This document shows, in pieces, positions 8,945 through 17,768 of a DNA stretch of 21,500 nt. Positions within the stretch are counted from its first letter, which is position 1, and each line of letters opens with the position of its first letter. A program made the translations under genes and the position numbers. Origin of the DNA: Cristatella mucedo (Eukaryota; Bryozoa; Phylactolaemata; Cristatellidae); assembly GCA_009760855.2 (NCBI GenBank), contig WPIO01000002.1, positions 826,001 to 847,500 of the forward strand, written 5' to 3'. The notes below the pieces were generated by a model. It was not told the origin of the DNA. It made no database searches and was given only the letters and a program-made list of their open reading frames with translations.

Positions 8945-9066
8945 CAGAAGAGCCTTAGCGGATATTACCGCAGCCTGCGGTGGGCAATACAGGATCGCCC
9001 ACTGCACGACTCGCGACCTGGGTCGAGCGAAGCAGAGCGAACACTGTACCCCTGGGCCGCGTACCT
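8945..9066 (-). repeat. tRNA-derived SINE, family 1, copy C
   Basis: On the minus strand it reads GCGGCCCAGGGGTACAGTG (A-box side), GTCGCGAGTCGTGCAGTGGG, CGATCCTGTATTG, CACCGCAGGCTGCGGTAATA and GGCTCTTCTGATGA. These match the blocks of copy B in order. It lies tail-to-tail with copy B, only about 5 bp apart. Confidence 0.75.
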
Positions 9067-9069
9067 ATG

Positions 9070-9591
9070 ACCGCGGGGCTGTATATACACGTTGTCATGA
9101 ATTGGCTGTAGCAGTTCTTGAGCTAAAGTCCACGTGTCGCAGACAGAGCACCGGTCGCGTGCGCCAGTCCCTGCAGACGCGTGACTTATACTGATGGAGC
9201 TGACGCCGCGAAGCGCGGCACGGCGAGTCGCAGACGCTTCCTCGATGCGCGCAGGCGTGCCATCGGCAGCAGAGCGCGGTGCCCCGGGGATTTAGGGTGT
9301 TCGCCGCTCATTAGAGGGGCCATTATTAAACTACTAATTGCTGATGCCGGAGTAGAGGTGCAAACATCGCTGCGACAGTGCGAGTGGTGAGCTCCACGTC
9401 TGACTGACGCGAGAAAATGCATTGAATTCGACGGGCGCACTATGAATAATTCCGAGCCTGCGCACGAGAGAATGAGTGGAAGCGGGCGTCGAGCGCGCGC
9501 GTCTTATCGTTAGCGGAGTCTGGACAGCGAGTGGCGCCACCCAGCCATTGGCATGCCTCGCGCGGCGGCTGCGAAATAGGACGCGCAAGAA
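9070..9591. other. no gene supported
   Basis: Short overlapping frames on both strands (for example 9186-9440 minus) lack domains or splice signals. The last 100 bases would be the promoter or 5' leader of the candidate exon at 9592, but no TATA box is present. Confidence 0.35.
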
Positions 9592-9666
9592 ATGACTGCT
9601 CCTGCCATTTGCCTGTTGGTTTTTCTCCTCGAAGTTTCACTTGGATTGCGCCGGATCCGCAACTGG
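9592..9666 (+). CDS. candidate first exon with signal-peptide-like sequence
   Basis: An ATG in a fair context (AAGAAATGA) opens MTAPAICLLVFLLEVSLG. This has the short N-terminus and hydrophobic core of a signal peptide, followed by LRRIRNW. The frame reaches a good donor (TGG followed by GTGAGA, intron from 9667) after exactly 25 codons, phase 0. Read through, the frame would continue to 9813, ending in an unremarkable peptide. A second donor-like GTGAGA lies at about 9699. No matching 3' exon was identified, so the mature product is unknown. Confidence 0.25.
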
Positions 9667-9889
9667 GTGAGAGAAGACGCTAAATCGGTTCTCTCACCGG
9701 TGAGATCCGCGAACGCAGTCGAACGGGAATGCTCGTGCCATTCGATACTCTCCTTTTTCCAATCGGTCAAGGGGCTGGACGTCATAATGCCTCTCAGGCT
9801 GAGTTCGCGATAGAAAACTCTCCTTCGTAATAACAACTTAGTCTTTGTGGGTATGTGTAGTGAAATTCTGATACTTACATCCATGCATT

Positions 9890-9973
9890 CATACACTGTA
9901 TATACACGCATGCATGCACATTTACATGCAGTACGTATATTCATGTATACATACCGTACGTACGTACATATGT

Positions 9974-10007
<34 letters not shown>

Positions 10008-10025
10008 TTGGATGCATGCATACAT
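9890..10025. repeat. alternating purine-pyrimidine tract with (CA)n core
   Basis: Runs of TGCATGCA, TACGTACGTACGTACA and a (CA)n run at 9978-10006 make this almost wholly alternating purine-pyrimidine. Such sequence is prone to Z-DNA formation and length change. Open frames across it on both strands are simple-repeat readings. Confidence 0.85.
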
Positions 10026-10029
10026 CTTC

Positions 10030-10963
10030 TACGAGCTACGCTGCTGATTAGCAATCTTTCTCAAGTCAGAGATCGGCTGTGACGTGCAGATCTGCCCGTT
10101 ACCCTGTAAGCTGAGTCGCAACGTCAAGGCAGCGGGCGGCAACGCGAGGCCTGCTGCAGCAGCCCGGGGCAGCAGCAGCAGCCCGCTGGAGCGCTCTGTT
10201 GTGTGCGGCAGCGAGTCAGTCTCATCCGGCGAGTAGAAACTAAACTAGGAGCCTGTTCGCCACGATCGCCGAACGTCAGCCACAGCAAGGTGGCGTTCGC
10301 TCTGCCTTGCCACCTTCTCTTTGCCGCGACACTCGCGCACGCCAGATCGGATCGGATCTGACCGTATCGTACCGCCCGATTCCTGCACTTCGTGCGGCGA
10401 GACTTGGGAGAGATTCCTCGGCCAGATGATTTTGTCCGTGATCTGTCTGGCTCGGCGCTGGAACTCCTAGCGTCGATCATGACAACAACGAATTATGATT
10501 AAGTCTCGATGCAGGTCGCAGCGTCAGAGGCCATCAGCGCTCTCGGCCATGATTGCGCCGTTCAGGCCTGTCCGTCCCCCATAACTGCCAAGCAATACCG
10601 AGACACGGGTTCTGCCTAAGAGGCAGCCCTGATGAGACGCGTCTTCAGGCGCGTCTTGGCGTGTCGCTCCTAGAACTCGCCCGCCGCAGTAAAGATGTCA
10701 TCAGCCCGTCAGCTTGATCGCGAAAGGCCTCCGTCGTCCACCATATTGAGGTGGCTGAGCGGAGCTGCTAGCCATATCTGGACTCTGAGAACCTGAATGA
10801 CATTACTGCCCTGCAGTCCAGAAGTATTAGCTAGCAAAGGTAGCCGAGGAGAGTGGCGGTTGGCATAAAAAAATGGCAACCCGTGAAGATTTCTTTAGCA
10901 ACGAGACAAATGATTAAAATTCACTGGGTCTTTTGACTGCTCGGGCCGCCCTCAGAGAAGAAA
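10030..10963. other. no gene supported
   Basis: A 118-codon minus-strand open frame at 10124-10480 has no recognised domain and includes a polycysteine-like run caused by a CAG/GCAGCAGCAG tract. No splice-supported exon was found on either strand. Confidence 0.35.
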
Positions 10964-11234
10964 CACCTGCAGCAGAGTAGAATTCGTAGAATTCTCGGGC
11001 AGCCAAGGGCACCAGGGCGGGAAGTAAAGTAAGCCAACGTCGAAGTAAACAGTACGTGGATCAGTACCGCCCGGGCGCGAAGAGCGCTCGAGATGGTTCG
11101 TCACGGTGCTCTTTTACCGGGTCGCGTTTCCAATGAAGAAAAACTCGACAATAAATTTAGAGAATAACTCCGAACTAGTACTTTCGGGCAAATTTTGAAG
11201 CTGCAATTTGGTCACCTCGGCACAATCGAAAGCT
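10964..11234 (+). repeat. dispersed repeat R1, copy 2
   Basis: This is nearly identical to 7684-7949. It carries an extra AGTAGAATT near its left end and a few substitutions. The right end stops at the same TCGAAAGCT, and 8 bp later a 31-bp minisatellite starts that is absent after copy 1. Confidence 0.9.
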
Positions 11235-11242
11235 CCATCGCG

Positions 11243-11397
11243 GGTCAGTTGGAGCATGTCTAACGGCCAGATTGGTCAGTTGGAGCATGTCTAATGGCCA
11301 GATTGGTCAGTTGGAGCATGTCTAACGGCCAGATTGGTCAGTTGGAGCATGTCTTACGGCCAGATTGGTCAGTTGGAGCATGTCTAACGGCCAGATT
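11243..11397 (+). repeat. 31-bp minisatellite, five units
   Basis: Exactly five tandem units of 31 bp start GGTCAGTTGGAGCATGTCT and end CCAGATT. Units differ at only one or two positions (AACGG, AATGG or TACGG), so the array is young or homogenised. Confidence 0.97.
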
Positions 11398-12190
11398 CGT
11401 TGTTGATTATTGTTTAGTTTTTAAAAGATTTCATCACCGAATATGGCTGAGTACGGCTATGGCTTGAGACGCTTCTCAAAGGTAGCAGCACACGTTTCCA
11501 AGCGCAATTTATAAAGCTTCAGCGATGGTTACGTACCACGCGTCCAAGTTGATTAACCAATGTATCAGCATATTGCAAACGAGGCTTCTGTCATTTTTTC
11601 TATCGATTTTTGCAATATGACGTTACAGTACAGTAGAGCGGTTTAAATTGGCTTCTTACTTACGCTGCATTACATTTTCATTTGCTGCGCGTAGCCTGGA
11701 CAGGTGACCTCTGACGACAGCAGGAGGGCGGGAGGAGGAGGATTTCCAGAGGTCGCCACCGCCACACGCCTACTGAGCGAGCACTACCCTGCTATCGTAA
11801 CGCCTCTCCAGCTATTTCTCCTTCGATCGCAAGCTCGTGGCGGGAAATGAGCTGAGCGAATGCCCTGGTCAATTCTTAGCCGTCGTTTATAAGCTGCGGG
11901 CTGTCCAATAGCGCCGTCGCAGATTGTGGCGGCGCTATCGCAACTAATAACAAGCTTCTGCTCGTGCTGGTTTTGCCAATGCGAAGGACTCTCGGCCCCT
12001 GTCGCCCGTAAGCACTTCAGAGATGGTCGCCTAATCGATGTATAGCCTTACTGTCGGCGCGAATGACCGAATCGCACTAGAATCGCTGTCGCAGCATTTC
12101 CTTCGTCTCCTAGAGCCCGGGACTGGCCGGGCATGCTCGCTGGCATCGTTTTGGAGCGAGTCAGCTCCGATCGAAGAGGACACAGGTGCA
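11398..12190. other. no gene supported
   Basis: A GTAAGT donor lies on the minus strand near 11660, but its upstream frame is short and serine-rich by composition. A 9-bp inverted repeat pairs 11908-11916 with 11930-11938 (ATAGCGCCG). Nothing else was recognised. Confidence 0.35.
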
Positions 12191-12194
12191 CGAG

Positions 12195-12267
12195 ATAATA
12201 ATAATAATAATAATATTGCACTTGATAAAGCGCCCTCAGAGAACTTAATCTCTTTCTAGGCGCTTTA
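12195..12267 (+). repeat. (TAA)n tract with adjoining 9-bp inverted repeat
   Basis: About seven TAA units (12195-12215) precede an inverted repeat in which TAAAGCGCC (12226-12234) pairs with GGCGCTTTA (12259-12267). An ATA/TAA run next to a GCGCTTTA motif resembles the 3' ends of some animal interspersed repeats, but no family is assigned. Confidence 0.6.
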
Positions 12268-12269
12268 CA

Positions 12270-12580
12270 TTTGCTGCAAAGTGATACGCAATAGAATAGT
12301 AAGTAAAATCATGCTTGAAAAACAAACAAAATGAATAACATGGTTAGGGGTTACATGCACTGGGTCAGCATGCAAATGTGGTTAGTGGCAGCATGAACAG
12401 TGTCAGCACGCATAAGCACATCGAGGACGAATCACAAGGACCCACTAAATGCTGTCCTAAATAGGTATGTTTTTAAGTTTTTAAGTTTTTAAGTTGTGTC
12501 AGCTACAATTGTTTGCGAAATCGCGCCGCTCCCAGCGGGGCGTTTGCCATGTCTTCTTATCTGTAGTGCCGATTCGTGTC
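12270..12580. other. no gene seen, short tandem TTTTTAAG units
   Basis: Three tandem TTTTTAAG units lie near 12470-12495. Otherwise this is unique sequence without exon signals. Confidence 0.5.
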
Positions 12581-12587
12581 CTAGCGG

Positions 12588-12656
12588 TGGCTCAGCGGTG
12601 TCCTAACTGACACGCGGCGTCCGTTTGAAGCTTTCTGGCTACAGCGATCCCCGTAC
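12588..12656 (+). repeat. possible SINE family 2 head (partial)
   Basis: GTGGCTCAGCGGTGTCCTAA resembles the tRNA A-box of the family 2 SINE. TTTGAAGC and GGCTACAGCGATCCCCGT sit where TTTGAAGC and the B box sit in the copy at 631-788. The tail is missing. The similarity is modest. Confidence 0.35.
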
Positions 12657-12984
12657 GATGACTTCTAAGACGAATTTAGCCTGCTTATGGCTTGCTGACA
12701 TGTATGGCCTTGTACGACCCGGCAATGAGTCTTTATGGCCGAACGTCGTAAGTATTTTAAAGGTCGAAGAAAAAGGCAGTCGTCAGAGCTAGAGCCAGCT
12801 ACCCGGCGTGCCTCCCAATCAGTTGCTGGCCCTTGGTGCTGTTTGGTGAAGTACGTCATTGCTGTTTCGTCGAGAGGATGTCTAAATTTTGCCAAAGCAT
12901 TGTGGAGTGCATATTATTGCCAGACTTAACGACGACAAAGCCAAAACCTCATATCGAAGGAGACACCGTGGAAAAAGATAAATA

Positions 12985-13070
12985 CAATTCATTTGTGTAG
13001 CATCCTAAGAGAACTTGACACATTGGCGCTTCGCATATACAGGCGCTTCGCAGGGCTCACCAGCCCATGA
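12985..13070 (-). repeat. SINE family 2, 3' part, copy 3
   Basis: On the minus strand AAGTTCTCTTAGGATGCTAC followed by ACAAATGAATTG matches the tail of the family 2 copy at 631-788 (AAGTTCTCTTACGGCGCTAT then ACAAAGGAATT). The more 5' part contains GAAGCGCC twice and is too diverged to place exactly. Confidence 0.55.
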
Positions 13071-15308
13071 ACTCGATCGTCGTCGAGGGCTCGAGCAGCT
13101 TCACCGGCGTTCAAGGCGAACGCGTCAAAGGCGAGCAGCCTCGCATTGCACCCTCTAAATCGCACCCTCTAATCGGTACGCGTAACGACGGCAGTTTCCG
13201 CACTAGGGACGGCTCTCAGCCCTACTCGCCGCCGTCAGCACGCCAAAATGCAGTACGCCCCGACCCCCGTTGGGCCAGCTTCTGGCGGCCATGCGGTGGG
13301 CATCCGGCCGCCGCATGGCCGCAGAAGTCCGCCCGGCGAGCGCCCTGCTCGTCGGCCGGAAGCTGCCGGGCACCTCTCCAATCGATCGTTCTCGCTCGCG
13401 GACGGCTGCTGCCACTAGCAGCTGCCGCTTTCGGTGGCGGCTTGCCCGCTCCAGAGTACGAGCCAGTCCGGGCAGCCTCCGCTTCGCTACGCGGCGAAAG
13501 CGTGGCGCACGGGCTTGCCAGGCGCCACCTGGCGGCCGGTATGACTTCCGCTGGAGTGCTCGTCTGAGCGTCTCTGCGGGTCGGGGCTTCCCGAGAGTTG
13601 GTCGGCGATCTCTTCTTTTAACTCGCTGCGGAATTTGGTACATTGATACCTCGCAATCTAGCCTACGGCTCACCTGAACAGAGCGCTCAAAATGGCAGAG
13701 CGCGAACGCTTCGTCGGCACCTTTCTCGACGTGCGCTAAAGACTCATTCTTTATCCATCTGCATTCTTCAAAGATCCTCTTTATCATCCGGCGTCCACGT
13801 CGCTAAAGCGCTTGTCGGCGATTTGGCGCAGTGAGAAGTTATAGCTCTCGGCCACGATCGCGATTACGAAACATTAGCGAAATCGATTCCTTCCGGCGCT
13901 CGTCACCGCCGCCGTCTTTTTCTGTCGCAACTCAATATGGGATCGGCGCTTCGCTTCCGTTCGCACCGCATTCGATAGCAACCTGTGCTGCACGCCACTG
14001 CGGCGCTAGGCGGCGCTGCTGAAATGCCGGCGCCGGCCGCTGCACGAGCTCGGGACAGACTCGCGGTTACGCCGCGGCCCGCTTCCTGTAGCGGTTGACG
14101 AGCTCGGACGGGCGAAGCGGTCAGGCGACCAAGCTGGGCTCGCTGCCAGCTGCGTTTGATTGAGTGCGCGCTCAGTGCGGCCACCGCCTAACGGCGGCGG
14201 CGCGTCAACCTGTAGGCGGTCGTGGCGCGCGCGTGCCGCTGGCTCGCCGATCGTGGTGCGCCGCGGGCGACGGCCGGGGTCGATAGCGGGCGCCTCGCCG
14301 CGCTCGATCTCCGCGCAAAACAAAACGGCAAATGCGGCGGTGGCGGGCGGCGCGAGATGTCGAGGACGCTCGGTCGAGGACGCTCCATCGGCCGGAGCGC
14401 GCCGGTGCGAGCGTTGCGGCTATTTTTAGTTCCGCGCGATTTCGCGTTCGACGCTCGATAACGGCGCGGATCCATCCCGGGCGGCCGTCGAACGGCCGCG
14501 CGCGCGCGTGTGCTACCCTCTAGCCGCGCCTCCGACAGAGCCTCCGACTGCGTTCTGCGCAGCTAGCTCTTTGACCCCCGCCGGCCGCGAGAGGGTTTCG
14601 CTGGCGCTAAGCGAATCGCAACATGGCGGCGCACACTACACCATTCGCTGCCCGATTGCAGGCCACATCATCGGAGGCTCGCGCGGACGTCGCGGCCGCA
14701 CACCGACTTGCCGCCTTCGATTGGCGTAGCGCGAGCTCGCAGGAAAAGCGGCTGCGGCATCTCGAAGCGTAGACTGGCAGCCGGGCGTCGGCCGGCGAGG
14801 CCCGTTGCGGCAGAAGCGGTCCAGAGCTTTTCGCAGCTGAGACGCGGTCTCCCGAGCTGCGATCTCGCAGCGCCCGCGCCAAGTGCCCCGCCGCCAAGCG
14901 CTGAGCGCGAAAAAAGTGCTTTGGCGCGGCTAGGCTTTCGCCGAGGAGAATTTATTCGCGCGCGCGAAGCCCCGTTCCGCCGTTTTCTCGCCAGCGCACA
15001 GGGATCGCGCGAGCGGCTAATTGGTGCAGCGGCAGCAGCAGGGCCGCATGTCGGAGAGCGTCCGCGGGAGGGTCGTTGGCCACTTGCGGCGGGCGTCGCT
15101 CTTTCAGTTTCCGTTAGCTCCGTAGGAGTTCGTTCTCGCGTGGAGGTGTGGGCGCGCGCGCGCCCCCGTGCCCTATGGGCGGAGACAAATGGTGTACGAG
15201 CGGGCGTAGTCGCACACTCTCGTCCGTATCCGTCGCATGATAATTATCTCTTGGCAGCATAGTCCAGACGCACAGTCGTAGCTGTCCTGGCACAGGTCAC
15301 CTGCGAAT
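13071..15308. other. GC- and CpG-rich block without a supported gene
   Basis: Many long open frames overlap on both strands (up to 194 codons at 13203-13787 minus and 184 codons at 14708-15262 plus). All are arginine-, alanine- and serine-rich in the way expected of GC-rich non-coding DNA, and none shows a domain, signal peptide or paired splice sites. The block could hold a promoter or an untranslated exon. Inside it, 13279-13296 and 13311-13327 form an 18-bp inverted repeat with one bulged base. Confidence 0.4.
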
Positions 15309-15450
15309 CGGAAGATCGTCATAAGCGCGGGCTCGCTGTGCGGCGCGCCGCGGCCCAGGCATCTGCGCCGTAAAAAAGGGCGGCAAAATGAAACGGAAGA
15401 TCGTCATAAGCGCGGGCTCGCTGTGCGGCGCGCCGCGGCCCAGGCATCTG
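15309..15450 (+). repeat. 57-bp exact direct repeat pair
   Basis: The 57 bases at 15309-15365 recur at 15394-15450 without a visible difference (start CGGAAGATCGTCATAAGCGC, end CCAGGCATCTG), offset by 85 bp. A 28-bp A-rich spacer lies between. It looks like a recent tandem duplication with only one spacer copy kept. Confidence 0.95.
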
Positions 15451-15821
15451 AAAGCATCCAAAGCGTCCGGCGGCGTCCGCTCCTAGCCATGCACGAGCCG
15501 ACGCTTTCGCGAGACGCCCGCTCCCCAATATTTACCTCGCTCCAGCAGGCGCGTTGTTTGCTCTTTCTCGTCAGGCTCCGGCTGGTAAATGAGCTTCTGG
15601 CACGTGCCTGCAGCGAGAGGCCGAGCGCGGCGTGAGCGCACACGCGCGCGATGCGACGTTCGGCAACACGAGCTCTCGCTCGCAAGAAGCACTTTCAGCC
15701 GCGGTCATGCGAACGAATGCTCTTGGGGCCTTGAACGCTAACGGCCGTATTAGCGTGCGCATTGTGCATTGATTTAAAAGTGGTTCGTAAGCCAACCCAG
15801 CAAAAGCACAAAGCAGCACAA

Positions 15822-15926
15822 ACAGAGAGCGAGAGAGAGAGAGCGAGAGAGAGAGAGAGCGAAAGCGAGAGAGAGAGCGAGAGAGAGAGAGGGCGAGAGA
15901 GAGAGAGAAAGAGAGAGAGAGAGGGA

Positions 15927-15981
<55 letters not shown>
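15822..15981. repeat. (GA)n microsatellite
   Basis: This is about 160 bp of GA units with scattered GC or GG interruptions, becoming pure from about 15930. It lies 3' of the minus-strand knottin-like gene. Confidence 0.97.
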
Positions 15982-15984
<3 letters not shown>

Positions 15985-16326
15985 AGATACATAGATGAGA
16001 AAGAAAACCTAGACTGAGATTGAGGAAAATTTAGCAAAGAGGCTACGGCTGCTTGCGGCAATCTCAGAAGTTGTTGGCAAAAGCAGGACTCCCGCCTTGT
16101 CCTTAATAGGTGCTAATGTCAATTCTGCGTCAGCGAAAACACTGTGCCGGCGGCGACGGCAGCGAACATTGTCTCTGCTAAACAGGAGTGGAAGTTAAAT
16201 TTTGCCACGACCCCTCGTGATGAGCTGCTTAACATTTGCAGGGACGAAGAGCAAGACAGAAGCTTGACAGCTAGTGCGCGCGGAGCAGCACTTCGCGGTA
16301 AGAGCGAGCCGCTTGACGCTGCGGCG
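15982..16326. other. region 3' of the knottin-like gene
   Basis: It would hold the 3' untranslated region of the minus-strand gene. No canonical AATAAA or ATTAAA was seen on the minus strand within about 350 bp of the stop codon. A further 3' exon is therefore possible. Confidence 0.35.
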
Positions 16327-16599
16327 CTAGTAAGATGCGGACGCCGGTATCGCGCAGGTCTCTCGCGCCGCGCGCGCGACCGAGTCGGGGCAGCAGCCGT
16401 CGGAGCAGAGCCGCGCCATCGCCGAGCGAGCGAGCGAGCGAGCAAGTGAGCGGCCGCTGCGTCGACGGCTCGCGGAGTACGCGCCGCTCGCGGGCGCGCC
16501 GCTCGGTCGCCGACCTTTGTAGCCCCTGGAGGACGGCTGGCAGACGGCGCCGTCGCAGCAGTCTGTCCTCTCTTGGCACGGCTCGCCGGCGGCCGAGCA
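16327..16599 (-). CDS. knottin-like gene, exon 2 (cysteine-rich mature part)
   Basis: The exon begins right after a good acceptor (CGCGTTTCAG, ending at 16600), and its first codon is the first cysteine of the mature region. The cysteines run C-x6-C-x5-CC-x4-C, the front half of an inhibitor cystine knot (motif GEPC, then RTDCCDG). Two endings are possible. Read straight through, the exon has 90 codons to TAG at 16329-16327, with four more cysteines separated by an arginine-rich stretch. Alternatively a weak donor at 16514 (AAAG then GTCGGC) and a weak acceptor at 16362 remove 153 nt in frame (phase 1). The sixth cysteine then falls 10 residues after the fifth, completing C-x6-C-x5-CC-x4-C-x10-C and a short tail. 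The second model gives the canonical six-cysteine knot but has poor splice sites. Its role could be a neurohormone-like, antimicrobial, inhibitor or venom-type peptide; the sequence does not say which. Confidence 0.7.
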   Translation of the reverse strand, partial: CSAAGEPCQERTDCCDGAVCQPSSRGYKGRRPSGAPASGAYSASRRRSGRSLARSLARSAMARLCSDGCCPDSVARAARETCAIPASASY

Positions 16600-16766
16600 C
16601 TGAAACGCGAACGCCGCACGCACGTCCGCTGCGCGCGCGCCGTCGTCGAAAAGTCGCCGGCTGCAGAGCGGCGCTGCAGAGCGGCGTCTGTAGGACGACG
16701 CCGCTCTGCTTTCGGGGCGCAGGAGCGCGAGCGCGACGCCGAGCGCGAGCGCTGGCGCTCGCTTAC
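16600..16766 (-). other. intron 1 of the knottin-like gene
   Basis: The 167-nt intron has a GTAAGC donor (16766-16761) and a TTTCAG acceptor (16605-16600), phase 0. It contains a 13-bp perfect inverted repeat, 16676-16688 against 16697-16709 with an 8-nt loop, plus a tandem repeat of CTGCAGAGCGGCG. Confidence 0.65.
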
Positions 16767-16898
16767 CGCGGGCGCTTGCGGCGCCAGAAACGGCACGGCC
16801 TCGCTCAGGCCTGCCCGGCCCCAAGCGGCCTCGCAGGCAGCGAAGCCGAGGGCGGCGCACGCCAGACACAGCCACTGCAGCCGCTCCGATGCGAACAT
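16767..16898 (-). CDS. knottin-like gene, exon 1 (signal peptide and leader)
   Basis: The exon has 44 codons from ATG at 16898-16896 to the consensus donor at 16766. The N-terminus MFASERLQW is followed by a hydrophobic core (LCLACAALGFAAC) and a plausible signal-peptidase site after residue 24 (CEA, then AW). The remaining 20 residues form a short leader up to the first mature cysteine, with no dibasic processing site. This start was chosen because it gives the signal peptide and lies 124 nt from a TATA box. The splice junction falls between leader and cysteine domain, and the exon reading frames differ in the genome but agree after splicing. That is strong evidence that the intron is real. 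A secreted or vesicle-stored product is inferred. Confidence 0.72.
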
Positions 16899-17015
16899 GA
16901 CAGACTCTTCTGCAGTCGCCTGTCGCTACTGCGTCCGGCGCTCTCTTCGAGTGCGCTATTGACTGCGACGGCGTGCGACGAGATGAATGGCGCTTGGATC
17001 GCTGGAGGCAGCGGC

Positions 17016-17022
17016 CTTTATA
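17016..17022 (-). promoter_or_regulatory. TATA box of the knottin-like gene
   Basis: TATAAAG on the minus strand, in the context GCGTATAAAGGCCGC, lies 124 nt upstream of the start codon. Transcription would be expected to begin about 30 nt downstream, near 16990, leaving an untranslated leader of roughly 90 nt. The only other TATAAA-like strings in the window lie in AT-rich sequence away from the best gene candidate. Confidence 0.65.
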
Positions 17023-17039
17023 CGCAACGGCTGCCGCCG

Positions 17040-17768
17040 TAAGGTCGCGGTAAGGCTACAGGCTGCTATCTTTGGCTAATAATTTATAATTAATACGTTT
17101 TCGCGAAGGTCGATTTTCTATTAGCACGCGCAATGGCTGGAATCGCTTGCGACGTTTGCTTTCTTCCGCGGCATAAATAATTGCCTTAAAGGTGCGTCTA
17201 TGCTGACGTCCTCAACGGCTACAGAAAAAGAGGTACATTCACGAACCCCAAACCGGCGCCCAATGGGAGTCACGGGCGCCGCCTCCTGCAGCAGGCGGCG
17301 AGAACGCCTACTGCGCCAGCCACCGTGACGTGGACCTGGAAGGTGCGCGCACCTTCAGCAAGCGAAATACGCCCGCGGCGCAGGGCCGCAGGGCGCGTGA
17401 CGCAGTTTCGGGCGTCCGACGTCCCACAGGCAAGCGAACCGGATGCAGCTTTCCGTGGCGGCGTCGCTGGCTCTCGCCGGCGTGCTACCCTGAAGGATGG
17501 CTGCCGCGTGAGCTTTACGACTCATTCGAGCGTTAATTCGGCTAATGAAGCGGCCGCGAGTGCAGGAGCGCTCGCCAGCGTCTAGCGCCAGTGCGACGAA
17601 GAGGCGCGACTGACGCCGGCGGCTAAGAGAACGACGAGTGCACCCGCGCGGCGACTCCCGGCGACGTTCAGGCGGTGGAGGCGGCGGCGAGACGAAATTC
17701 GATAGACTGCAAGAGCGCTATGCAGTCGAGGCCGTTGCCCACTCAATCTGCGGCCAATCGCGCCGAGT
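17040..17768. other. upstream region of the knottin-like gene, no second gene seen
   Basis: It holds an AT-rich patch (17080-17105) inside GC-rich DNA and an 18-bp perfect palindrome at 17339-17356 (GAAGGTGCGCGCACCTTC). Frames on both strands lack domains and splice support. Confidence 0.4.

Noticed and set aside
11243-11397. CRISPR-like array
   Set aside because: The 31-bp units are directly adjacent without spacers, so this is a minisatellite in a eukaryotic genome.
12658-12747. 30-codon candidate first exon ending at a perfect GTAAGT donor
   Set aside because: The start lies at the end of a SINE-like head and no partner exon was found; a strong donor alone is not enough.
13203-13787. 194-codon open frame on the minus strand
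   Set aside because: It overlaps equally long frames on the other strand, is Arg/Ala-rich as expected from GC-rich DNA, and has no domain, leader or splice support.
15774-16061. Minus-strand frame rich in Ser-Leu repeats
   Set aside because: It is simply the translation of the GA microsatellite.
16119-16898. 259-codon continuous minus-strand frame starting at the same ATG as the knottin-like gene
   Set aside because: After the first 44 codons it becomes arginine-rich low-complexity sequence, while a consensus donor at that point and an acceptor 167 nt later lead to the cysteine-rich frame. The long frame is chance.
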